From contig CAYUZB010000152.1 in the NCBI GenBank assembly GCA_964449565.1, positions 1-7,362 of the forward strand: 7,362 nucleotides of DNA, read 5' to 3'. The first letter of the stretch is position 1, and every line of letters begins with the position of its first letter. The notes beneath the pieces were generated by a model. The model ran no database searches. It was not told the DNA's origin and saw nothing but the letters and a program-made list of their open reading frames with translations. The position numbers and the translations under genes were made by a program. The stretch comes from Granulosicoccus sp964449565 (GTDB lineage Bacteria > Pseudomonadota > Gammaproteobacteria > Granulosicoccales > Granulosicoccaceae). Shown here in pieces: positions 1 to 7,200 of the stretch.

Positions 1-45
1 AATAAATTGTTGATATATGGATGAATTTACAGTGATTCGGGAGGT

Positions 46-813
46 TCAATGGGTCTGATGATCATTCGCAGATTCTTGTGGAATGTCATTGCCGGTCAGT
101 CGATACAACGTTGCTATTTGATGGTTGAGCGTAATGTTCTCAAGCTCAAGTTTACGTACCGTGTCCCTGAGTGATGCGACGTCCAGTTCAAGAACTGACA
201 ATGCACTGGTTTCCTCATCAGACATCTGCGCGGGTTTGGCTGTGGCAGTTCCATCGGATGTTGTGGACTCAAATACCGGTTTGCCACTAAACAAATGCGC
301 GACCCGTTCACCTCGTTGTCCAGGTGCGCCAAGGCGCGTCACATAGGGTATTTCACGCTCGCATAATCTATCCACACAATGGTGAAGTTCTTCCTTGTCG
401 CTAAATTGGTTCATCCGTTGAGTACGGGAGAACAACTCGCTGAATGTTTGCGGGCCGCGTAACATCATGATGCATAGCACAGCCTGCTGTTTTTTGCCCA
501 GCTCCAGTTGAGCGATAAGCTGCTGGCTGTACTTGTCAGCTCGAGATCCGTATTCCTTGCGTATAAAGTGCCTTTCTTCCAATTCATTCAGGGCCCGCAG
601 AATTTCACCTTGATGGTAGTTGCTTACCGGCTCGCGACTGGATTTCTGGTTACAGCCGGTGACAAGGCTGTTGAGAGTCAGCGGGTACTGATCAGGGGTT
701 GTGAGCTGTTTTTCCATCAACACCCCGAGCACGCGCAACTCGATAGCGAGCAATTGTGGTGGCTTGGGGCTGTCAGAATTGTAGTCGCCGTTTGAGTTAT
801 CTGCTTCTGGCAT
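46..813 (-). CDS. yceH: YceH-family (UPF0502/DUF480) double winged-helix protein
   Basis: The product is a 255-residue protein of the YceH family. The family has two winged-helix domains, is widespread in proteobacteria, and has no established biochemical function. Visible family hallmarks are RVLGVLMEKQLTTPDQYPLT (about 27-46), the CNQKSSREPV stretch (54-63), LRGPQTFSEL (118-127), an RM-QFSD segment (133-139) and HLFSGKPV (173-180). The C-terminal segment (about 204-238) is Leu-rich with heptad-like spacing, as in the short coiled-coil tail of homologues. The frame is open to 1053, but the first conserved residues lie well inside it. I chose ATG 813 because GGAG lies 6 bases upstream of it. 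ATG 825, which gives four extra residues, lacks a Shine-Dalgarno sequence. E. coli YceH is about 215 residues, so this protein is slightly long, with extra acidic and Ser-rich residues at the N-terminus and a His/Gln-rich tail. It is divergent from the hydrolase gene, with about 100 bases between them. Family assignment is firm; function is unknown. Confidence 0.93.
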   Translation of the reverse strand: MPEADNSNGDYNSDSPKPPQLLAIELRVLGVLMEKQLTTPDQYPLTLNSLVTGCNQKSSREPVSNYHQGEILRALNELEERHFIRKEYGSRADKYSQQLIAQLELGKKQQAVLCIMMLRGPQTFSELFSRTQRMNQFSDKEELHHCVDRLCEREIPYVTRLGAPGQRGERVAHLFSGKPVFESTTSDGTATAKPAQMSDEETSALSVLELDVASLRDTVRKLELENITLNHQIATLYRLTGNDIPQESANDHQTH

Positions 814-915
814 TTCAGTCTCCATGTTGCGCAATTGAATATAGTTGACCTGCCGAACAAGGTCGGGCTGCTTGAAAAAAACCTTCGCACATCTGCTTGC
901 GTTACCATTGATCAA

Positions 916-2028
916 ATGGGTGCGACTATCTGGAAGCTTGTAAAGTTCGTCATTGCTGTATCGATATTGTTGACGGCGCTTGTGGTGCTGTTTTTCAAAA
1001 CGGCGCCGACCTTCGGTGCGCAAGCGGGCACGGAGGGTCAGGTTCGCATACAACAGTCCCCCAATTTTAATGGCAAGACTTTTGTCAATTTAGTGCCGAC
1101 CGTTGTCAGTACACCTGATCCTGCAAGTGAAACTGATTTTAGTCTTCTGGAGTTTTTTCTCCCAACCGCTGGAAAGAATCCGACGGAGCCACTGCCGTCA
1201 AGGCGGTTCGATCCTGCATCGTTCGAAAACGGTGATTTCGTCTGGTTCGGTCACTCCACGATTTTGTTCAAGACCGATGGACTGACGGTTCTGACTGATC
1301 CGGTTTTCAACAGGGCATCGCCAATACCGTTTACGGTAAGTCCCTTTCCCGTCAAGGTGGATAACCCGATCGAGGTTCTCCCGAAAATCGATATTGTTCT
1401 GATATCACATGATCATTACGATCACCTGGATCACAAAGCCATCGGTGTACTTGCCAACAAGGTCGAACGTTTTCTGGTGCCGCTTGGTGTTAAGTCACAT
1501 TTGCTGCGCTGGGGTATTGCAGAGAAAAAAGTAGACGAATTCGATTGGTATGAGTCAACACAGCATCAAACACTTGAACTGACTTTTGCACCATCACGAC
1601 ACTTCAGCGGTCGCAGATCGTTTAACGCGGATACGACACTTTGGGGGTCCTGGATAGCTCGATCCAGCGCACAGAACGTGTATTTCAGTGGCGACGGTGG
1701 GTACTTTGAGGAGTTCAAGCATATTGGCGAGACATATGGACCATTTGATATCGCTTTTGTTGAAAATGGCGCCTACGATGTCAATTGGTCACAGATTCAT
1801 TTGAAACCGGAAGAATCTGTTCAGGCAAGCATCGATTTGAGAGCGCAGGTGTTCTTTCCAATCCATTGGGCAAAATTTGATCTGGCACTGCATCATTGGA
1901 CAGAACCGGTGGTTAGAGCAAAAGCCGCCGCAGAAAGAAACCAGGTCAAGCTTGCGACGCCGCGCATTGGTCAGGTATTTACTCTCTTCGACTATCCATC
2001 GGACGAGTGGTGGCTGGAAGTAGAGTGA
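916..2028 (+). CDS. Membrane-anchored MBL-fold metallohydrolase (UlaG/RomA/NAPE-PLD-like)
   Basis: A 370-residue metallo-beta-lactamase-fold hydrolase with the layout of the Lactamase_B_2 group. That group includes NAPE-hydrolysing phospholipase D, RomA and UlaG-like enzymes. Residues about 6-27 form one hydrophobic segment, so the enzyme is probably an inner-membrane-anchored protein with its catalytic domain outside the cytoplasm. Catalytic features are WFGHSTILF (110-118), TDPVF (127-131), the metal motif H165-D-H167-Y-D169-H170 followed by LD, SRHFSGR (227-233, H229), the LWGSW signature (242-246), FSGDGGY (257-263, D260) and FPIHW (314-318, H317). All expected ligands are present, so it should be active and bind two metals, usually zinc. 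The substrate cannot be read from sequence; phospholipid or phosphodiester-type substrates are family-based guesses. The frame can be extended to a TTG at 835, but that would bury the membrane segment behind 27 polar residues, so ATG 916 is preferred even though no clear Shine-Dalgarno precedes it. It probably forms its own transcription unit, 157 bases ahead of the channel gene. Confidence 0.9.
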   Translation: MGATIWKLVKFVIAVSILLTALVVLFFKTAPTFGAQAGTEGQVRIQQSPNFNGKTFVNLVPTVVSTPDPASETDFSLLEFFLPTAGKNPTEPLPSRRFDPASFENGDFVWFGHSTILFKTDGLTVLTDPVFNRASPIPFTVSPFPVKVDNPIEVLPKIDIVLISHDHYDHLDHKAIGVLANKVERFLVPLGVKSHLLRWGIAEKKVDEFDWYESTQHQTLELTFAPSRHFSGRRSFNADTTLWGSWIARSSAQNVYFSGDGGYFEEFKHIGETYGPFDIAFVENGAYDVNWSQIHLKPEESVQASIDLRAQVFFPIHWAKFDLALHHWTEPVVRAKAAAERNQVKLATPRIGQVFTLFDYPSDEWWLEVE

Positions 2029-2127
2029 TCGATAGACAAAATCAACCGCTGTGAGGCTGGTGATATTGGCCTGATGACTTACCTGATACAAGTCATTAAA
2101 ACTGGCAGAATATCGATATCAAACAAT

Positions 2128-2146
2128 GAACAAGTCTAAATTGTTC
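2128..2146. promoter_or_regulatory. Short inverted repeat upstream of the sodium channel gene
   Basis: GAACAA and TTGTTC flank a 7-base spacer, about 40 bases before the TTG start of the channel gene. The position and the 13-base half-site spacing would suit a dimeric regulator. With only 6-base arms in an AT-rich stretch, chance is a real alternative. No convincing -35/-10 pair was found next to it. Confidence 0.2.
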
Positions 2147-2185
2147 GTATTCTAAAGCTGAAAAATTACTGTAAGAGATAAGAAA

Positions 2186-2989
2186 TTGTTCCCACGTGTA
2201 AAAGAACAACTCCGGTCGCTATTGGAATGGCGTTACTTTGAAGCCACGATCCTTGGTCTCATCATTTTCAACTCCATCATTCTGGCGCTTGAGACAAGTC
2301 CTGGCATTGTACAAGCATCGGGGAATTGGCTGCTGGCTATCGACAATATTCTTCTGACCATCTTTGTTATCGAGTTGCTGTTGCGATTGGCAGTCGATTT
2401 CAAAGGTTTTTGGCGTGACCCGTGGCGGCTATTCGATTTTTTCGTGATTGTTATCGCGCTGTTACCAACGGCCGGACCTCTATCCATATTACGGGCATTG
2501 CGGATACTAAGAGTGCTTCGGTTGATCTCGGCAGTGCCTGCCATGCGCCGAGTGGTCGCAGGTTTGTTGGGCGCCATGCCAGGTATGGGGTCAATACTGT
2601 TTCTGATCGGTTTGATCTTCTTTGTGTTTTCAGTCATTTCTACCAAGTTGTTTGGCGCCGCCTTTCCCGAATGGTTTGGCACGCTAAGCGCTTCTGCCTA
2701 CACCTTGTTTCAAATAATGACACTAGAGAGTTGGTCGATGGGAATAGTGCGCCCGGTTATGGAGGTGTTTCCGTATGCGTGGATTCTTTTTGTTCCTTTC
2801 ATAATCCTGACGGCATTTACCGTTTTGAACCTGTTCATCGGGGTTATTGTTGATGCCATGCAATCAGAGCATGAATCCACTGCCAGTGAGGAACGAGGTC
2901 AAATGATCACTGACAATGAAAAAATTCTGACCGAGTTGCGTAATTTAAGACGTGATATCGATTCGCTACGGCTTGATATGCGATCGTAG
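2186..2989 (+). CDS. Bacterial voltage-gated sodium channel (NaChBac/NavAb family)
   Basis: A 267-residue single-domain ion channel that should assemble as a homotetramer in the inner membrane and pass Na+ on depolarisation. Six membrane segments are visible: S1 about 20-36, S2 47-68, S3 78-92, S4 97-115, S5 125-155 and S6 195-225. S4 carries four arginines at every third position (R103, R106, R109, R112). Conserved counter-charges are E63 in S2 and D84 in S3. The pore loop contains FPEWFGTL (160-167) and the sodium selectivity filter TLESWSM (179-185), followed by GIVRP. After S6 comes a polar, acidic neck (about 224-245), then a tetramer coiled coil with hydrophobic residues in 4-3 spacing (I247, L251, L254, I258, L261, M265). 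TTG 2186 is the start: a stop lies 25 bases upstream in frame, there is no ATG until about residue 120, and the resulting N-terminus aligns with NavAb from memory. A weak AAGAG lies 8 bases upstream. In alkaliphiles such channels serve flagellar motility and pH homeostasis; no neighbour here indicates the role. Confidence 0.96.
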   Translation: MFPRVKEQLRSLLEWRYFEATILGLIIFNSIILALETSPGIVQASGNWLLAIDNILLTIFVIELLLRLAVDFKGFWRDPWRLFDFFVIVIALLPTAGPLSILRALRILRVLRLISAVPAMRRVVAGLLGAMPGMGSILFLIGLIFFVFSVISTKLFGAAFPEWFGTLSASAYTLFQIMTLESWSMGIVRPVMEVFPYAWILFVPFIILTAFTVLNLFIGVIVDAMQSEHESTASEERGQMITDNEKILTELRNLRRDIDSLRLDMRS

Positions 2990-3091
2990 CAAGTCAGAGA
3001 CGCTCCACTAATTAGTAATAGATCGCTAGGGTGGCCGCTACCTCCAGCTTCATAGTGTTTCTCAAGAGTTTTGTTCCGTGCATTGAAATCC

Positions 3092-3190
3092 TGTCGACTT
3101 CTTGCTCGCGATCAACGTCGCAGCACTAACGGACAAGTTTTTCGAGCGGAGAGTGCGGCCTTCGCCTGATCTCAATTCTTCAAGTCGACA
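3092..3190. repeat. Inverted 9-mer pair TGTCGACTT / AAGTCGACA
   Basis: TGTCGACTT at 3092-3100 is exactly the reverse complement of AAGTCGACA at 3182-3190, with 81 bases between them. If transcribed, these would close a large stem enclosing smaller potential pairings such as GCTCG with CGAGC. Each arm contains the self-complementary GTCGAC, which makes a chance match easier. It is reported as an observed repeat only. Confidence 0.4.
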
Positions 3191-3240
3191 TTTGCTAGTG
3201 GCTAGCTGCGCGAGAAAGCAACCACTCCAGCGCGGTTGTC

Positions 3241-3276
3241 AGGACGCTTCTTGATTCTCTTGAAACGTCTTTTTTT
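3241..3276 (+). terminator. Possible weak intrinsic terminator
   Basis: GACG-C-TTC (3243-3250) can pair with GAA-A-CGTC (3262-3269) across an 11-base loop with one C-A mismatch. A run of seven T (3270-3276) follows directly. An A-T and a G-T pair may extend the base. The U-tract is good but the stem is imperfect. It lies about 250 bases after the channel's stop codon, so it would end a long 3' extension of that message or a separate small transcript. Confidence 0.3.
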
Positions 3277-3342
3277 CGGTTTCTGCGGAAGTTTCTCGGG
3301 CGATTTTCGATTTTCTTGATTTTTTCTATCGATAACTGATTG

Positions 3343-3369
3343 ATTTAATTGAATATAAATATTTAATTG
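3343..3369. repeat. Direct repeat ATTTAATTG in AT-rich promoter-upstream DNA
   Basis: ATTTAATTG occurs at 3343-3351 and again at 3361-3369, an 18-base offset within a strongly AT-rich tract just upstream of the predicted promoter of the HTH gene. It could be a tandem regulator or nucleoid-protein binding site, an UP-like element, or simple AT-rich coincidence. Confidence 0.3.
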
Positions 3370-3378
3370 TGATTTCTG

Positions 3379-3407
3379 TTGCATAAAAGCTAAAACGGGA
3401 TAATAAT
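3379..3407 (+). promoter_or_regulatory. Candidate promoter giving a leaderless mRNA
   Basis: TTGCAT (3379-3384) and AATAAT (3402-3407) are separated by 17 bases. The -10 hexamer matches consensus at 5 of 6 positions and the -35 at 3 of 6, behind an AT-rich upstream region. Transcription would begin about 7 bases downstream, at or next to the A of ATG 3414. That agrees with the lack of a Shine-Dalgarno sequence before this gene. The promoter is inferred from sequence pattern alone. Confidence 0.45.
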
Positions 3408-3413
3408 CCCGTT
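3394..3413. promoter_or_regulatory. Perfect 8+8 palindrome abutting the start codon (candidate operator)
   Basis: AACGGGAT and ATCCCGTT form perfect 8-base arms around the 4-base spacer AATA. The right arm ends on the base just before ATG 3414. The palindrome covers the candidate -10 element, so a protein bound here would block the promoter. The first gene of the operon encodes a helix-turn-helix protein, making autorepression the simplest hypothesis. If transcription starts further upstream, the same sequence would fold as a hairpin directly before the start codon and could affect translation. Confidence 0.5.
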
Positions 3414-4241
3414 ATGACTTCTACGCCTAAATCTCACCTGGCAAAAGCCGTACTGACGGTTCTGAAGCCGCTGCTGCGTGTGTTGATCCGAAACGAGATT
3501 TCACATGCGGAATTCGCGGAGTTGTCGCGACAGGCTTACGTCGATGTCGCTTACGATCATTTCGCTATTCCTTCCAAGAAAATGACGTACGCCCGTGTCG
3601 CCGTACTTACCGGGCTTAGTCGCAAGGAAGTTGTGCGCCTGAGCAAGTTGCGCGGCGCCGAAGGCGTATCAATCCAGAGCACGCCAAACCGAGCCATGCG
3701 AGTTATTAATGGCTGGATGAGTGATTCAGAATTTTTGGACGAGGACGGAAAGCCCGCATTGTTGCCACTACAAGGTGATGTCGGAAGTTTCAGGGCTCTG
3801 GTTGCGCGCTACAGTGGTGATATCACACTGGGCGCGGTTATCGATGAGCTTGAACGCATAGGTGTTGCCAGTCGAGTCGACAAGGATTTTGTCCAGCTTG
3901 ACAGTCAAGGATACATTCCCGAGAAAGATGAGCTGGAAAAGGTCAATGTGTTAGCGACTTGTACGGCAGATCTTCTCGGCAGTGCGGTACATAACATTGA
4001 ACACGGTGATACTGATCCGCGCTTTCAACGCCAGATTGTCTATCGCAATGTTCCAGCAAAAGCTGTCGAAGAATTCAAGCAGATCAGTGAACAGCGCGCC
4101 AACGTTTTTTTGCAAGAGCTCAATAAACTCCTGGCGTCCATTAAACAAAGTGACCCCGAAAATAAAGGTTCCAGACGCGTTGGATTGGGCATTTATTATT
4201 TTGAAAACAGTGATACCACAGAGGATAAGGACGATGAGTAA
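3414..4241 (+). CDS. Helix-turn-helix protein resembling DUF6502
   Basis: A 275-residue soluble protein with no signal peptide or membrane segment. It resembles the DUF6502 family, recognised from memory rather than by search. The N-terminal part (about 10-50) has the pattern LLRVLIRNEISHAEFAEL followed by AYVDVA. Residues about 57-82 (MTYARVAVLTGLSRKEVVRL) read as a helix-turn-helix: a Val/Leu-rich first helix, a GLSRKEV turn and a recognition helix. The middle (about 135-165) has a winged-helix-like flavour. The C-terminus has a helical stretch (about 215-245) and then RVGLGIYYFE (255-264), which I associate with the family's end motif, before an acidic tail. DNA binding is inferred; no target is known. 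ATG 3414 has no Shine-Dalgarno and sits against a palindrome and a candidate -10, so translation is probably leaderless. Its last 8 bases overlap the start of the lipoprotein gene, implying co-transcription and probable translational coupling. It likely regulates its own operon. Confidence 0.85.
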   Translation: MTSTPKSHLAKAVLTVLKPLLRVLIRNEISHAEFAELSRQAYVDVAYDHFAIPSKKMTYARVAVLTGLSRKEVVRLSKLRGAEGVSIQSTPNRAMRVINGWMSDSEFLDEDGKPALLPLQGDVGSFRALVARYSGDITLGAVIDELERIGVASRVDKDFVQLDSQGYIPEKDELEKVNVLATCTADLLGSAVHNIEHGDTDPRFQRQIVYRNVPAKAVEEFKQISEQRANVFLQELNKLLASIKQSDPENKGSRRVGLGIYYFENSDTTEDKDDE

Positions 4242-7200
4242 ATATAAAATGAAAACGAGCAAGAATATTGTTCCACCCTGGAAGCGTATTCGTTTAGCTG
4301 TGGCTCTTACGTTGACAAGTGCCTTCGTGATCAGTTGCGGTGGCGGAGGAAGTGGTGACGGCGGTATCATTGGTACCGGGATTGAGCTCAGAGGTACTGT
4401 GCCGACCAATCGAGCATTCGCGGAATCAACGATTGAAATAAAGTCGCAGTCCGGCGAAAGAACCACAGCCGTCATTGCCAGTAATGGACAATTCTCAGCG
4501 GATGAAGTCCAGGGTAGTGGGCCGTTCTTGTTGCGTGTGAATCTTGGTAATGGGATTTTCTTGTATGGCATCAGTCACGCGATAGATTCAGCCAGTACGA
4601 CTCAGAATGTGCATGCTTATTCAGATGTCGTCATCCGTAACTGGTTCGCCACAAACGGGCTTGACATTGATTCAACGTTTGATAGCGCAGGTCCGGTAAA
4701 TGCCTTGCCATCAGAAACGGAAATCGCGGCGATCAATAACGATGTCAATGCGCTTGTTGCTCCGACGCTTGATGCATACGGGCTGGGTAATGTGAACCTG
4801 CAAAATGTTACGTTTTCAGCGGACGATACCGGTGTGGATCGTTTCCTTGATCTAAACCCGGTCATTGTTAATAACGGTACGATCACTATCATCGTCACCG
4901 ATCCTGACGTAAGCACCGCAAGTACCGTTGCCAGTAATCTACCCGTAGGGACTGATTTTTCTGCGACCGATACGCAGCCACCTGAAGCGCCAAGCGGTGT
5001 GCGTGCCCTGGCGTCAGCATCCAATGAGATCGTTGTCGCCTGGGAGAGTTCGTCGGATAACGTGGCTGTCGTCAGTTATGAGGTACTTCGTGATGGTGCA
5101 GTAGTCGCTGAAACACCATTCCCGGTATACATTGATACCGGTTTGCAAGCGGGCATTGTTTTCGACTATGTTGTTGTCGCTCTTGATGCTGCGGGCAATC
5201 GGTCTTTGGTTTCATCTACTGCCAGTAGCGCGACACTCGCAGCACCAGATGTCACTCCGCCACCGAGCCCGACTGCTGTAGAACTGATTCCAGATACTGC
5301 GAGTGTCAGTATTCGCTGGACTCAGGGCAATATCGCTGACGTGGCCAGTTTTACCTTGTTGCGAGCAGAAGGGGGCGCCATGATCGATACCTTGGTCAGG
5401 GTGACGTCAACTGCGTTCGACGATGTGGGTCTCAATAGTGGAACTCAGTACTGCTATCAGGTGATAGCTAATGATGCGAGTGAGAACGCATCATCCGCGA
5501 GTGACGTTGTTTGTACGACTACTTTGGGCTCGTCAGTCACTTCGCCCACTACACCTACGACGCCGACACCCACACCCACTCCAACAACTGGACTCGGGCT
5601 GGATCATTTGACATCTGTCGATGTCGGTGGCATCAGTTGTACTCTCGAATTGACGGGTAGCGATGTAGACGGCTCAGTCAACCTGCCAGCGGGTTGCTAT
5701 GAGGTACCCAGTAGCTTGACGCTCGGTGAAGGAGATTTACTGACACTATCACCCGGGGTGATCCTGAAATTTGCAGCCGGGACTCGGCTCACGGTTAATT
5801 CAGGAGCCTCTTTAACGGCCAATGGTACGGTGGCTAATCCGATTATCTTGAGTGGCTTGCAACAAACACCTGGTTTCTGGCAAGGCGTACGGTTCAGTTT
5901 TTCAAATGACTTGAACAATAGTTTTGAAAATGTCGTACTCGAATATGCTGGCACTGGAGCCAATGTCGACGGTGCATTAGATCTGCAAGCCAACAGCTCT
6001 AGTATCTCGCGATTTTCTGCGAACAATCTACTATTGCGCAATTCTGACTCTGATGGGTTTAATTTTGATAATGGTTCCATTCTTGGTAGCTTCAGCAATA
6101 TTGTCTCCACGAGTAACAATCGTGTGGGTAGGCTTACGCCTGAGCTTGCCGGGTCCATTGCAGCATCAGTCGAATTTACCGGCAATGAGATTGATGCTAT
6201 CAGCCTGCTTAATGTCGACGTTAGTGAAGCTTCGATCTTGCCGAACCTTGGAGTGCCTTGGTTGGTTGACGATTTAGAATTGGACGCGCCCTTCGAGATC
6301 GCGGCTGGCAATACCTTGATCTTTGATTCTCTCGGTCGTGTACGAGTAAATGATTCTGGATCTTTGCGAGCTGTCGGAACTGCATTGGCACCTATTACCT
6401 TTACGGGTAGTCAGATGACACCCGGTTTCTGGGAAGGGCTGGAATTAGCTTTCAGTCCAAGTATCAACAATGTGCTCGATCACGTCGTTGTTGAATATGC
6501 TGGAGGGGGATCGAATACGAATGGGGCACTGGACTCAACGGCCAATCCGACATTTCCATCAAGACTTGTCGTCAGTAATACGATTTTACGAAACTCCACA
6601 GGTGCAGGTTTCGCTTTTGATAACGGGACAATTGTTGACGGGTTTTCAAACGTCACCAGTGTCGGAAACGATGTTTCCGGGATCATGCATCCTGATGAGG
6701 TTGGTAATCTGGGTACGGGTCTCGTCTTGCAGGGCAATACGAGAGATTTCGTCGAACTTCTCAACGGTGATATCGAAACCGCTCAAACCTGGCAAACATT
6801 GGACGTGCCATACTTTTTTGACGACCTGGATATAGAGACTGCATGGTCTTTGTCTCCAGGCACGACGCTGGTAGCTGATATTGGAGGTGACATTCGTGTT
6901 GAGGATGATGGTTCTCTGAACGCAGTCGGAACTGCATTGGCACCGATCAGTTTCATCGGCGAGCAAGCGGTGCCGGGTTCCTGGAATGGTATAGAGTTTG
7001 CGTTTTCGAACCAAGTTCTGAATGTATTGGATAATGTAGTTGTGAGCGATGCTGGAAGTGGATCTGCCCCTTCAAATGCTGGCAATATCTCATTGTCATG
7101 TAATGGGACGTTTCCTGCTCAGGTCAACATCTCCAATTCGACCATCACTAACGGTGCTGGCTTCGGAGTGTTTACCTCAACAAATGGTTGTATTGTAAAT

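Larger units (their letters stand above)
2990..3413. other. 424-base non-coding region between the channel gene and the HTH-lipoprotein operon
   Basis: No convincing protein gene is present on either strand. The region holds a pair of inverted 9-mers about 80 bases apart (3092-3190), a possible weak rho-independent terminator (3241-3276), a T-rich run with repeated GATTTTC words (about 3302-3330), an AT-rich segment with a 9-base direct repeat (3343-3369), and a promoter plus palindrome that abuts the next start codon (3379-3413). The stretch is long for an intergenic gap in this window, where the other gaps are about 100-160 bases. It could contain the channel's 3' untranslated region, a small RNA, or decayed sequence; nothing distinguishes these. 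Confidence 0.6.

Noticed and set aside
49..174. 41-codon plus-strand frame with a good GGGAGG four bases before its ATG, antisense to the 3' end of yceH
   Set aside because: It lies wholly inside the antisense of a well-conserved gene, and the product shows no recognisable features. The Shine-Dalgarno match is probably chance, although this is the best-looking of the antisense frames.
835..915. Upstream TTG extension of the MBL hydrolase
   Set aside because: The extra 27 residues are polar and would bury the membrane segment. They also occupy the divergent promoter gap and have no ribosome site.
2074..2096. ATGACTT / AAGTCAT hairpin after the hydrolase gene
   Set aside because: It has only seven mostly AT pairs, a 9-base loop and no T-run, so it is not a credible terminator.
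2110..2119. ATATCGATAT palindrome before the channel gene
   Set aside because: It is a short AT-rich self-complementary word, expected by chance and with no supporting context.
3100..3200. Possible integron attC-like site (GCACTAAC and nearby paired bases)
   Set aside because: The core sequences do not match the GTTRRRY/RYYYAAC pattern, and no integrase or cassette structure is present.
3202..3384. 60-residue, very Lys/Arg-rich open frame on the minus strand in the intergenic region
   Set aside because: Its basic composition simply reflects the T-rich plus strand. There is no recognisable domain, and it runs through the AT-rich promoter area of the next operon.
3982..4233. 84-residue upstream extension of the lipoprotein frame
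   Set aside because: It overlaps the HTH gene out of frame and would place the signal peptide internally. ATG 4234 gives a normal lipoprotein N-terminus.
5536..5589. Pro/Thr codon run as a phase-variable microsatellite
   Set aside because: The codons vary (CCC, CCT, CCG, ACA, ACG, ACT), so there is no long perfect short-unit repeat prone to slippage. It reads as an ordinary linker.
5697..6311. 204-residue minus-strand open frame opposite the lipoprotein repeats
   Set aside because: It is a shadow of the repeat-bearing gene, low in complexity and without a domain or ribosome site.
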